This document shows positions 18,481-27,062 of a stretch of 64,000 nt of DNA, one piece after another (position 1 is the stretch's first letter; the number at the start of each line of letters is the position of its first letter). Made by a program: the position numbers and the translations under genes. This DNA comes from Bifidobacterium sp. WK012_4_13 (lineage in GTDB: Bacteria > Actinomycetota > Actinomycetes > Actinomycetales > Bifidobacteriaceae): assembly GCF_041080835.1 (NCBI RefSeq), contig NZ_CP129683.1, positions 434,001-498,000 of the forward strand, read 5' to 3'. The notes beneath the pieces were generated by a model. The model was given only the letters and a program-made list of their open reading frames with translations. It was not told the DNA's origin and searched no databases.

Positions 18481-20307
18481 CTATTGCCGAATGTGACTGC
18501 TGCGCTGCAGATCGGCTATGTAGGATTCGGCCTCCTCTGATGACATTCGTCCACTGAGCATGACGGCTCTCTTAAGGCTCTGCTCGATGGACTCAATCGC
18601 CGCATGGTCATGACCGCAGATATAGAGATAGGCGCCGGAATCCAGCCATTCGAATATCTTTCCTGCCTGATGCAGCACGACGTTCTGAACGTGCTCGCGA
18701 ACATCTCCGAAACGTGACCATGCGACATCGAGGGAGTCAAGGATGCCCTGCTCCAGATACCGCTCGAGTTCATCCTGATAGAGGTAGTCCTGTTCAGGAT
18801 TTCGATTGCCCACGATCAGCCAGTTGCGACCGACCGCGTCCGAACGGAGGGCACGCTCCTGCAGAAACGCGCGATATGGCGCTATCGCAGATCCCAGACC
18901 GACCATGATGATGTCGGAAGAATCATCTTCGGGAAGCCGGAACCTTGTATTTGCAAGAATGGACGCGGTTATCGGCGTGCCTATCGGTGCGCTCGTCAGA
19001 TAGTCGGTGCATTCGCCCGCCAGCTGTTCGTCGCGGAAGCCGAACTGCACTTTCGTGACGGTGAGATCCACGTATCCCGAGGATACGGATGCCGCATTCG
19101 ATATGGAATAGAGTCGCCTGTTCGAAGACGAGAACAGCGCTGGAAGCTCGTCAGGCGCAATCCGCGCTGGGAAGTCCTGGAATAAGGCATACGGCGGATG
19201 CGTCTGGGCATAATCCTTAAGCACCTGGTTGTCTGTCTGCAGTCCTGCGAAGGGGCTGTCAGGGGCATAGTGCGTATACCTCTCGATCAGCGCTGGCGTG
19301 TTGCGCGTGATGTCCTTCGAGCTTTGCAATATGTCCACTATTCGGGCATCGATTTGAGATGCCTTGTCTCCAAAGGCGTTCTTCAACAGACGTGCGACCG
19401 TCCTGTCCGAGTTTGGGTATTGCACTGTCAGCATGTCTCCTGGCATGAACTGCATGTCAGCGGATGGCAGACGCAGCCGAATGCCATAGACCTGCTTCTC
19501 CGAGCTTGACGAAGTCAGCAGTCTGCGATCTTCCAGAATCGCCTGGAATTCCTGGAATCCGCCCGATCTCGACCCTTTGTGATGCTTCGCAGAGGCGTCT
19601 GAGTCCTGTCCGGAAGCCTTCGAGCCCTCAGAGCCTTGGGATTCCTGCGCCCCAGATGAGTCAGATGAAACAGATGAAACAGACGAAACAGACGAGTTCG
19701 AATCTGGCAAGGCCGACCCGATGACCGAGCAGCCATCAGGCGTGCCGACCTCGGTGGCGGCATCCTGGCTGTGCTCATGTGAAGGTGACTGTGCCGATGA
19801 CTGTGCGGATGACTGAACCGATGACTGTGGAGCCCCCTGGGTCAGGGCAAGTTCCTTCTGCAGCACTGGCATGAGTTCCTGGATCCATTGCGCGGCAGCC
19901 AACTCATAGTCGAAGTCGCATTCGCCGTGCTTCATCATTCTGCGCGCACCGAGCTGCTCATAGCGCGCGTCGAACTGGCGGGCCATAAGGTTGTAGCTTT
20001 CGCCATACGCGCTGTCTCCCAGACCAAGCACGGCATATGACATGTCACTCAGCTTCGGCGCATCCTTGCCCATGATGAAGTCATACAGATCCTCGGCCTC
20101 GAACGGAGGCTCCCCTTCGCCCTGAGTGGACGTGACCATTATCAGAATGTCTTCCCGCGCGAAGTCCTCGAATTCGTAATCTATGGAATCGACAAGGCGC
20201 ACATTGCTGAAGATCGGCTGCACGGTCGCGAGCAGATCCTCCGCCACTCCCCTTGAGTTACCCGTTTCCGACGCGGAAAGAATCGTAATGTGTCGAGTTT
20301 CATGCAT
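18481..20307 (-). CDS. Diflavin (FMN/FAD) NADPH reductase, CysJ/CPR-like
   Basis: Passes electrons from NADPH through FAD and FMN to an unknown acceptor. Order in 608 residues: flavodoxin domain (about 5-150; ITILSASETGNSRGVAEDL, LGLGDSAYGESY), Ser/Gln-rich repetitive linker (about 165-260), FAD domain (R-L-Y-S-I-S-N-A, G-E-C-T-D-Y-L) and NADPH domain (GLGSAIAPYRAFLQERAL, Y-L-Y-Q-D-E-L, Y-I-C-G-H-D). The linker is far longer than in CysJ. No sulfite reductase hemoprotein (cysI) or P450 is adjacent. ATG 20307 has GAGCAGGAA upstream; a TTG 36 bp earlier is an alternative. A U-tract hairpin follows the gene. Confidence 0.85.
   Translation of the reverse strand: MHETRHITILSASETGNSRGVAEDLLATVQPIFSNVRLVDSIDYEFEDFAREDILIMVTSTQGEGEPPFEAEDLYDFIMGKDAPKLSDMSYAVLGLGDSAYGESYNLMARQFDARYEQLGARRMMKHGECDFDYELAAAQWIQELMPVLQKELALTQGAPQSSVQSSAQSSAQSPSHEHSQDAATEVGTPDGCSVIGSALPDSNSSVSSVSSVSSDSSGAQESQGSEGSKASGQDSDASAKHHKGSRSGGFQEFQAILEDRRLLTSSSSEKQVYGIRLRLPSADMQFMPGDMLTVQYPNSDRTVARLLKNAFGDKASQIDARIVDILQSSKDITRNTPALIERYTHYAPDSPFAGLQTDNQVLKDYAQTHPPYALFQDFPARIAPDELPALFSSSNRRLYSISNAASVSSGYVDLTVTKVQFGFRDEQLAGECTDYLTSAPIGTPITASILANTRFRLPEDDSSDIIMVGLGSAIAPYRAFLQERALRSDAVGRNWLIVGNRNPEQDYLYQDELERYLEQGILDSLDVAWSRFGDVREHVQNVVLHQAGKIFEWLDSGAYLYICGHDHAAIESIEQSLKRAVMLSGRMSSEEAESYIADLQRSSHIRQ
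19653..19697 (-). repeat. 9-bp tandem repeats in reductase linker
   Basis: Five units of CAGATGAAA/CAGACGAAA (plus-strand reading) encode the Val-Ser-Ser repeats of the linker. Confidence 0.85.
19786..19829 (-). repeat. 12-bp tandem repeats in reductase linker
   Basis: Nearly four units of TGACTGTGCCGA with single-base changes encode the repeated Ser-Ala-Gln-Ser linker segment. Confidence 0.85.
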
Positions 20308-20398
20308 GCTTGTATTCCTGCTCTTTTCGTAATATGTGCCCAAATCTGCGATGACAGATTAAATCTATAGTAAGTATCCCCGAAAGGGTCAAGCCTGG

Positions 20399-21367
20399 CT
20401 AGTGTCTTCTTCCGCGTTCCTGACGGTTTCTTCTACCGTGACGAGACTGTTGCGTTCCGGATTGCATGCCGCTCTTGTGATACGGTCGCTGAGACATCGG
20501 TTCCTGCGCAGAGTGACCTTCCCGATAGGCTTTATGCTCCAAAGTCGCATCATGGAACCACTGCGACACCTGCTCTTCGTCGATGCCGAACGAACGCTGA
20601 ACGTCACTGACGAAACGCAGCCATGCAGCGTCCTTGTCATCTCTGCTGAGATCCACGCTGTGCATCTGCCCGATGTATCGGCGAAGAATCATGAGGAATC
20701 TACGCTTGTCAGATTGCGAGAGCTTCATGAAGCTTGATACACCCTGACTGTCCAACTGCGAGATATCGTTGAAATTCTGCTGTTTCCCAGCATTCGAGAT
20801 AAAGGAGCGTATGGGGATGATGATGAACAGAATCAGCCCAAAGTATGGACGGAAATATGCGAGCGCTATGAACACGACCAGCAGCGCACTGTTGGTCAGA
20901 TAGGCGGAACCGAATATATAGGTATAGACCCGTTTCATCTGTGCCACGTCCTGATATTTTGCAGGCAGCATCGCTCTGGCTATGATCACCTCGAGAATCG
21001 TGACGATCAGATATGCCGTGCCGCACAGCATGACGGTCCCCCTGGCGATATCCGAAATCATGAGCTTGGTGAACGCTGGGATCAGGGATACCGCAAGGAG
21101 CAGCAGAAAGTCGAGAATGATGATCGTATGCGGTACCTCTTCGACCTCGTTGAACATCAGCGCATGCTTGTACCAGCAGTTGGCGACGAAGCAGAAGCTC
21201 ACCACATACACGCCGATGTTCTGGGCAAGCTCCATATAATCGAGGTGACCGCTTGCCACCTCGACCGGAACATCCAGAACCATGATGGTAAGGATGATGG
21301 CGAAGACAGCATCGCTGAAGACATCGAATCTTTCCTTGAATTTCTTCACGCAAGTAGTATCCCGCAT
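20399..21367 (-). CDS. TMEM175-family potassium channel-like membrane protein
   Basis: A 322-residue membrane protein of the TMEM175/DUF1211 family. The family hallmark R-x-x-x-F-S-D-A-V with following T-x-M-V-L-D is present in RFDVFSDAVFAIILTIMVLD (about 13-32), where bacterial TMEM175 channels have their pore-lining first helix. About six hydrophobic segments follow, then a soluble, charged C-terminal region of roughly 110 residues ending in Arg/Gln-rich sequence that is not part of the usual channel. ATG 21367 has GGAG upstream. It stands alone, next to the diflavin gene. Selective K+ conduction is inferred from the family. Confidence 0.8.
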   Translation of the reverse strand: MRDTTCVKKFKERFDVFSDAVFAIILTIMVLDVPVEVASGHLDYMELAQNIGVYVVSFCFVANCWYKHALMFNEVEEVPHTIIILDFLLLLAVSLIPAFTKLMISDIARGTVMLCGTAYLIVTILEVIIARAMLPAKYQDVAQMKRVYTYIFGSAYLTNSALLVVFIALAYFRPYFGLILFIIIPIRSFISNAGKQQNFNDISQLDSQGVSSFMKLSQSDKRRFLMILRRYIGQMHSVDLSRDDKDAAWLRFVSDVQRSFGIDEEQVSQWFHDATLEHKAYREGHSAQEPMSQRPYHKSGMQSGTQQSRHGRRNRQERGRRH

Positions 21368-21942
21368 GCTATCTACTCCATGCTTCACTGCGCTGCCAGT
21401 GAAACTGAGCAGAATGCGGAGAAAACTCGCGAATTCCATGAATTGACAAACAAAAAGCCGCAGGCCTATTCTTTAGCCGTCGGTAGGCGAGACTACCACG
21501 GGGATACGGGTTGCTGCCGCAGCACAGTGGAGACACTGTTCATCGGTCAACAATTTCTGTCGAGTCAAGGCATTGATTAATGTAACATCACTGCCCCGTG
21601 AGGTTGAAGCTTGAACGATGACACGTTTGGGGAAGGCAGTGCAAACCCTGTCTGAGTTCATGGCCGGTCGCCGATGATAGTTCGTCGAACTCGAAGGGGG
21701 TGAAAGTCATGAACAGTGACAGTGCACATCAATCCGATATTCATTTATGCACCGCGCATACGCTCACTCATCAATCTTCACCTATTCAGGCTTTTCATCG
21801 CTCTGGGATGCACATCTGACCCGGACGAGAACTGCATGCCTTACCGCTGTGGGAATCCACCAGACAGCTGCATGAAATCCAGCGATGAGGCAACGCTGAA
21901 CGGCCAGACCAGGATAGGCAACCATCGAAAAGAGGCTCGCCA
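21368..21942. other. Long divergent intergenic region with possible leader elements
   Basis: 575 bp. On the minus strand (upstream of the TMEM175 gene) is GGTAG-TCTCGC-CTACC followed by a GC-rich stretch ending CGGCTTTTTG, a possible structured 5' UTR that I cannot assign to a riboswitch class. On the plus strand, TTGACA (21443-21448) and TATTCT (21467-21472) at 18-bp spacing could start transcription toward the short leader ORF (21709-21819). CAGCG/CGCTG (21880-21898) lies between that ORF and the permease start. Confidence 0.45.
21709..21819 (+). CDS. Putative 36-residue His-rich leader peptide
   Basis: A short ORF beginning MNSDSAHQSDIHLCTAHT and ending R-S-G-M-H-I-stop. Its support is the ribosome site: AAGGGGGTGA, matching the anti-Shine-Dalgarno at nine of ten bases, 5 nt before ATG, better than most genes here. 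Six of 36 residues are His. It lies 123 bp upstream of the permease gene on the same strand with a small hairpin between them, which would suit a translation-sensing leader. No homologue is recognised; a non-coding ribosome-like site is the alternative. Confidence 0.45.
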   Translation: MNSDSAHQSDIHLCTAHTLTHQSSPIQAFHRSGMHI

Positions 21943-23712
21943 ATGGCTTCCGTATTCACCATGACCCAGGCAAATGCTCAGTCGACCGGCAATGGCAGCG
22001 ACAGGGCATCCTTTCGGCAATCACTCATATCCGATGTCATCGTCATCATTGGAATTCTTGCCCTGATAGGAGCCATCGCCGTCATGCTTCCCGACATCGA
22101 CAAGGCAGTCGGACCGCAAGGCATGCCATCGACGATCTCAACAGATCCGAGGAACCTTCCGTACTACGCGATGCGTTCTGTGTTCCGCATGTTCATCGCA
22201 CTGCTGTGCTCACTCATCTTTACCATCGTCTACGGCTTGGCTGCCGCAAGAAGCAGGAGGCTCGGCGCGATACTGATACCGCTGCTTGATATCCTCCAGT
22301 CCGTGCCGATTCTTGGTTTTCTGTCGGCTACCATCTCGATCTGGCTCGTGCTCTTCCCTGGTTCGATTCTCGGTGTCGAAGCGGCATCCATCTTTGCGAT
22401 CTTCACCAGCCAGGCATGGAACATGACATTCTCGTTCCATCGTTCGCTGCTCAGCGAACCGACCGAGCTCGATGAGGCTGCAAAGATTCTCAGACTCAGC
22501 CATTGGCAGCGTTTCTGGAAGCTCGACATGCCGAATTCCATGATTCCTCTCCTGTGGAACTGCATGATGAGCGTAGGGGGCGGATGGTTCTTCCTGACCG
22601 CTTCGGAAATGATCTCGGTGAACAATCGCACCTATGCGCTGCCTGGGATTGGTAGCTATGTGGCCGAAGCCTCGAAGCATCGGCAGCTGGGCAACATCGG
22701 GTGGGCGATTGTGACGATGATCATCGTGGTGGTGCTCATTGATTTCTGCCTGTGGAAACCATTGACGGCATGGTCCGAGAAGTTCAGAATCACTTCAAGC
22801 AGCTCTGCCTCGCCAAGGCGCAGCATGGTCTTGACCATCATCCGTCAGTCGCACCTGAACGATGTGCTTGCCGCACTCCTGCGTCCATGTGGTGATTTCT
22901 TGGATCGGATCACACGTCCGCTTGGGCGGACCGGTTCACGATGGCATCTTGCCTCGACGCGTTCGAGAGTCGGTGACGTGGCTTTTGGCACGGTCATGAC
23001 ACTGATCATTGCGGTGGGTGTCATCGCGTGGATCGATTCGATCAGGAACGGTGCAGGCTTGGCGCAGATCTGGCACGTGCTTGGACTTGGCTTCCTGACC
23101 TTCCTGCGCGTCATGTTGCTGACCGTCGTCTGTTCGATCGTCTGGGTGCCTATTGGCGCAGGCATCGGCATGAATCCACGGCTGTCACGAATCTTCCAGC
23201 CGGTGATCCAAGTGCTGTCGAGCTTTCCAGCCAACTTCACCTTCCCATTGGTCACACTATGGTTCATTGCGTGGCACATCGACATCAACTGGGGCACCAT
23301 GCTGCTGATGTCACTCGGAACCCAGTGGTACATACTGTTCAATGTCATCGCCGGAGCGAGTTCGATTCCCGATGATCTGCGGGAGATGAGCCGAAGTTTC
23401 GGTCTCACACCTTTGCAGCGTTGGACCAAGCTCATCCTTCCGGCCGTGTTCGGTTCGTGGTGCACGGGTGGAATCACCGCTGCCGGGGGCGCATGGAATG
23501 CTTCGATTGTCTCAGAAACGGTTGCCTATGGCCATACCACGCTCACTGCGAGTGGGCTTGGCTCATACATCGCCGCTTCGACCGCCTCGGGGAACATGTC
23601 GAAGACGCTGCTGGGAGTGACCGTCATGGCCATGTTCGTGGTGATCGTCAATCGCATATTCTGGCATCCCTTGGAGAACCTTGCCGAACGGCGATTCTCT
23701 CTGACATCCTGA
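21943..23712 (+). CDS. ABC permease with two fused BPD_transp_1 domains (nitrate/sulfonate-type)
   Basis: A 589-residue inner-membrane protein with two copies of the binding-protein-dependent permease domain in one chain. First half: LLDILQSVPILGFLSATISI and the EAA loop ELDEAAKILRLSHWQRFWKLDMP (about 175-197). Second half: VLSSFPANFTFPLVTLWFI and EAA loop DDLREMSRSFGLTPLQRWTK. Such tandem permeases belong to the nitrate/sulfonate/taurine-like class. AAGAGG precedes the ATG at 21943. The matching ATPase follows 102 bp downstream. No substrate-binding protein is nearby, so the substrate is unknown; a short leader ORF precedes. Confidence 0.88.
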   Translation: MASVFTMTQANAQSTGNGSDRASFRQSLISDVIVIIGILALIGAIAVMLPDIDKAVGPQGMPSTISTDPRNLPYYAMRSVFRMFIALLCSLIFTIVYGLAAARSRRLGAILIPLLDILQSVPILGFLSATISIWLVLFPGSILGVEAASIFAIFTSQAWNMTFSFHRSLLSEPTELDEAAKILRLSHWQRFWKLDMPNSMIPLLWNCMMSVGGGWFFLTASEMISVNNRTYALPGIGSYVAEASKHRQLGNIGWAIVTMIIVVVLIDFCLWKPLTAWSEKFRITSSSSASPRRSMVLTIIRQSHLNDVLAALLRPCGDFLDRITRPLGRTGSRWHLASTRSRVGDVAFGTVMTLIIAVGVIAWIDSIRNGAGLAQIWHVLGLGFLTFLRVMLLTVVCSIVWVPIGAGIGMNPRLSRIFQPVIQVLSSFPANFTFPLVTLWFIAWHIDINWGTMLLMSLGTQWYILFNVIAGASSIPDDLREMSRSFGLTPLQRWTKLILPAVFGSWCTGGITAAGGAWNASIVSETVAYGHTTLTASGLGSYIAASTASGNMSKTLLGVTVMAMFVVIVNRIFWHPLENLAERRFSLTS

Positions 23713-23814
23713 TCGCGAAACCTGACGGTCGAACACCCCCGTTGAAGAATCACCCCGTTGAAGAATATCGAAGAACAGCACAAGAGCATTTGATGCACAC
23801 ATAAAGGAGCAGCC

Positions 23815-25134
23815 ATGAACATGATTCAAGCCTCTCACGTCAACAAAACCTTCATGAGCGACAAGGGCGAGGAGCTCACGGTCCTGAAAGATATGTCCCT
23901 CAGCCTTCATGAGGGTGAAATCGTTGCCATCCTTGGTCGCTCAGGTGCAGGAAAGTCAACCTTCCTGCGCACGCTTGCCGGATTGGTGCCTCCAACGAGT
24001 GGAAGCGTCAGCTATCGCGGCAAGGAGCTTCATGGACCGAACCCAGGCGTTGCCATGGTCTTCCAAACTTTTGCATTGATGCCTTGGCTGACTGTCGAAT
24101 CGAATGTCGAGCTTGGGCTTCAGGCACGCGGTATCAATCGCAAGGATCGCAGAAGCGCTGCATTGCAGGCCATAGATTCCATAGGTCTCGACGGCTTCGA
24201 ATCCGCATATCCAAAGGAACTGTCCGGAGGCATGAGGCAGCGCGTCGGCATTGCACGCGCATTGGTGCTCGAGCCGGACGCGCTGTTCATGGACGAACCG
24301 TTCTCCGCATTGGATGTGCTGACCGCAGAGAACCTTCGTCAGGAAGTGCTGAATCTATGGTCGAATGGTGAGGGCAAGCTACGCTCCATTCTGATCGTGA
24401 CGCATAACATAGAGGAAGCCGTGCAGATGGCGGATCGTGTGGTGGTGCTTGGCTCACATCCTGGGCATGTCATTGCCAATGTGGACGTCGAACTTCCCCG
24501 TCCGAGAGACAAGCATGCACCAGAATTCGAAGACATGGTCGACACCCTCTACGCCATCTTGACCGGCAAAGGCAGCGAGACCGGCGCCAGGACTGCGCAC
24601 AGCTGGAACCCGATCTCCGGGATAAGGCAGATGACTGCGGAATCCCCGAACAGCCGCATGCTTCCCGATGCGACCCCTGGCGGGCTTGCCGGGCTTCTTG
24701 AAATCGTCGATGGCTATCCCGATGGCATTGACCTTGCCGATCTGGCATCGGCGCTCTCATTCGAAGTCGATGATCTCTTCCCGCTTCTGGATGCAGGAAC
24801 GCTGCTGGGCATGCTTGACGTCAAGGAAGGACATGTCACGGTGACAGAAGTCGGTCATCGTTGGAACGATGCCGACATTCTGAACAGCAAGGTCGTGTTC
24901 GCCGACATTGCCATGAGCCATGTGCCACTGGTCCGAGCCATTGACCGCTCTCTTCGTCAGTCGAAGAATGGAAGCCTGCATGGCGACATGATTGTCGATC
25001 TGCTACGCAGCAAGGAACCTGAAGATGTGGCGAGAAAGCAGTTTCACATAGCCGTCGAGTGGGGCCGCTATGGCGAATTGTTCGATTATGATGCCGATGA
25101 CGACATGCTCACCCTCGATGAGGCTGCCTTGTGA
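23815..25134 (+). CDS. ABC ATPase with C-terminal AAA-associated domain
   Basis: ATPase partner of the fused permease. The N-terminal 260 residues are a standard NrtD/SsuB-like domain: Walker A GRSGAGKSTFL (about 42), signature LSGGMRQRVGIARAL, Walker B ALFMDEPFSALD, switch VTHNIEEAV. The last 170 residues (from P-G-G-L-A-G-L-L-E-I-V-D-G-Y) resemble the AAA-associated C-terminal domain found on some of these ATPases, a winged-helix-like module ending RKQFHIAVEWGRYGELFDYD. Its role is unknown, possibly regulatory. AAAGGAG sets the start. 439 residues. Converges with the metal ABC operon. Confidence 0.88.
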   Translation: MNMIQASHVNKTFMSDKGEELTVLKDMSLSLHEGEIVAILGRSGAGKSTFLRTLAGLVPPTSGSVSYRGKELHGPNPGVAMVFQTFALMPWLTVESNVELGLQARGINRKDRRSAALQAIDSIGLDGFESAYPKELSGGMRQRVGIARALVLEPDALFMDEPFSALDVLTAENLRQEVLNLWSNGEGKLRSILIVTHNIEEAVQMADRVVVLGSHPGHVIANVDVELPRPRDKHAPEFEDMVDTLYAILTGKGSETGARTAHSWNPISGIRQMTAESPNSRMLPDATPGGLAGLLEIVDGYPDGIDLADLASALSFEVDDLFPLLDAGTLLGMLDVKEGHVTVTEVGHRWNDADILNSKVVFADIAMSHVPLVRAIDRSLRQSKNGSLHGDMIVDLLRSKEPEDVARKQFHIAVEWGRYGELFDYDADDDMLTLDEAAL

Positions 25135-25301
25135 ATCGAGCTCCAACGGCACAGGATTCATTGATGCACCCTCACCCAGCCTGGGAGGAATCGACGAACA
25201 GATGACTCATGATGCTGTCGAAGGCGTGGATGGTCCTATAGCCATGAACCGCGTTTTTCAATTCTGCAGCATATGTCAGTGGCAACATGTCGGTCTGGAA
25301 T

Positions 25302-26090
25302 CTAGTGCTTCCAGACGTGCGCAACGAACTTGGCGATTGCATAGATGCAGCCGCTTGATGTGGCAACGAAGAAGCCTATCGGAAGATCGGTAAGCACCGA
25401 AAGCGCGACCGAAGCCCACATGCAGCCAAGAGCGAATACGCAGGAGAGAACGATGGCGTGAATCGGATTGCGAGCCAAGGCGCATGCAGCCGCAGGAGGG
25501 GCGATGAGCAGACTGAAAAGCAGCATTGCTCCAACGATCGGCACACTCGCAGTGGTGACGCAGGCAATCACGATGGTGAAGAGCAAGGCAACCAGGTTGT
25601 TGCGCACGCCCTGCACCCTTGCCTGCTCGGGTATGATGGACGAGGCGAGCAGGGGCCGAATCATGCATAGCACCATAGCCACTGCAATCAGTGCGAGGAT
25701 AGACATCGTCAGAAGGTCTGCATCGGTCACGGCGAGTACCTGACCGAAAAGAAGAGCATATACCTGATTGCTGTAATCGCCGCTCATGCTGAGCATGAAG
25801 GCGCCACCGGCCAGCAAAAAGACCAGCAGCAGGGCGATCACCGCATCTCTCCTCCCCTTCTTTCCCAGAAGATGCATCGCCAGGGCGGAAAGCAATGCCG
25901 CGATACCCATGCCGGTGACGGGGCTGAGGCCAATGGTCACGGCAACGGCCGCGCCGGCGAACGAACCATGCGGAATCGCATGTGCCAAAAAGGAGTCGCC
26001 TCGCATGATGACGAAAACGCCAATGATTCCGGCGCTCACCGCAACAACCGTGCTCGCATACCAGGTATTCAGCAAATAGGCTTCAAACAT
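25302..26090 (-). CDS. Metal ABC permease (ABC-3 family), second subunit
   Basis: Membrane subunit of a Zn/Mn-type importer, 262 residues with about eight hydrophobic segments. The ABC-3 signature is clear: V-I-M-R-G-D-S-F-L-A-H-A-I-P-H-G near residue 27 and the ATPase-docking region R-V-Q-G-V-R-N-N-L. Its GTG/ATG choices: ATG 26090 overlaps the upstream permease stop by 8 bp, so translation is coupled; the longer frame would sit deep inside that gene. Last gene of the operon. Pairs with the 26083-26967 permease as a heterodimer. Confidence 0.88.
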   Translation of the reverse strand: MFEAYLLNTWYASTVVAVSAGIIGVFVIMRGDSFLAHAIPHGSFAGAAVAVTIGLSPVTGMGIAALLSALAMHLLGKKGRRDAVIALLLVFLLAGGAFMLSMSGDYSNQVYALLFGQVLAVTDADLLTMSILALIAVAMVLCMIRPLLASSIIPEQARVQGVRNNLVALLFTIVIACVTTASVPIVGAMLLFSLLIAPPAAACALARNPIHAIVLSCVFALGCMWASVALSVLTDLPIGFFVATSSGCIYAIAKFVAHVWKH

Positions 26091-26967
26091 GAGCGACACC
26101 CGCCTTCCTGCCCGCGGCTGCGTTGACAAGTCCCAGGGAACGCAGCACCCTGCATATCAGATACATCATCAGGATCAACGCGACGATGCAGAAACTCACT
26201 GACCATGACTGTCCGCCTGTCCAGTGATAGCTTTCATACGATACGATCACACCGACCCATACGCTGACGACCCCGACACCGGCGGCCGCGACTATCGCGT
26301 CGCGCATCCGACGGGCGAGGATCAGACCGCATGATGCCGGACCGATCAGCAGGGCGGTCGAGAGGATCGCTCCGACCGATATGGATCCCAGCGCCACTCC
26401 GATTCCGAGGATGCACATGAAGGACGCGTTGATGAATCCATTGCGAACCCCATTGGCATGGGCAAGCTGGGGAGAGACCGTCACGAACAGTGCCGGACGC
26501 CAGATCAGGGCCATTGCAACGATGCTGATGAGCGCCAGCACGCATATCAGCGGGACTGTCCGCGGATTGATGGCGAACAATGAACCGAACAGCACGGAGA
26601 CCGCCGCGCTGCCGCCTGAATTTCCAGTCATCGAAAGCGTGATGAACAGGGATGTGAACCCCATTCCGGTAGCAAGGACGATTCCTGTGGCAACATCTCT
26701 GCCACGTATGCGCTCGATGCCTATCGCATGCATGCCAAGCCCAGCAAGAACGCTTGCCGCCAGGAACCCCCAAAGCTGATTCACTCCGAGAAGATATGCC
26801 GCCGAACCACCCACCGAAGCAAGGTCCGTAAGCGAATGACCGGCAAAGGACTGGCCTCGCAGCACGGTGAAAACGCCGATGCAGGCGGTTGCAACGGCAA
26901 CCGTGGATCCGACCACCAGGGCCGTTCTCATCTCCTGAACCTGCCAGAGATCCATCAGGACATTCAT
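26083..26967 (-). CDS. Metal ABC permease (ABC-3 family), first subunit
   Basis: A 294-residue ABC-3 permease. It has the same family pattern, TVLRGQSFAGHSLTDLASVG, near residue 34, and the docking motif H-A-N-G-V-R-N-G-F later. ATG 26967 has AAGG 6 nt upstream; the longer frame to 27003 lacks a site. It starts 96 bp after the ATPase gene and overlaps the second permease by 8 bp. Two different permease genes in one operon imply a heterodimeric channel, unlike E. coli ZnuB. Confidence 0.88.
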   Translation of the reverse strand: MNVLMDLWQVQEMRTALVVGSTVAVATACIGVFTVLRGQSFAGHSLTDLASVGGSAAYLLGVNQLWGFLAASVLAGLGMHAIGIERIRGRDVATGIVLATGMGFTSLFITLSMTGNSGGSAAVSVLFGSLFAINPRTVPLICVLALISIVAMALIWRPALFVTVSPQLAHANGVRNGFINASFMCILGIGVALGSISVGAILSTALLIGPASCGLILARRMRDAIVAAAGVGVVSVWVGVIVSYESYHWTGGQSWSVSFCIVALILMMYLICRVLRSLGLVNAAAGRKAGVAHV

Positions 26968-27062
26968 GGCTAACCTTATCTCTCTTCGTTCTTTCCCAAT
27001 CATTGACTCGTAGAAGCAACGGTGAACGCCAAATGACGCTGACCTTCACGGACGGTCTGGAG

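Noticed and set aside
21716..21964. 82-codon plus-strand frame overlapping the permease start
   Set aside because: No ribosome site and it runs into the permease gene out of frame; the 36-codon ORF at 21709 has the real site.
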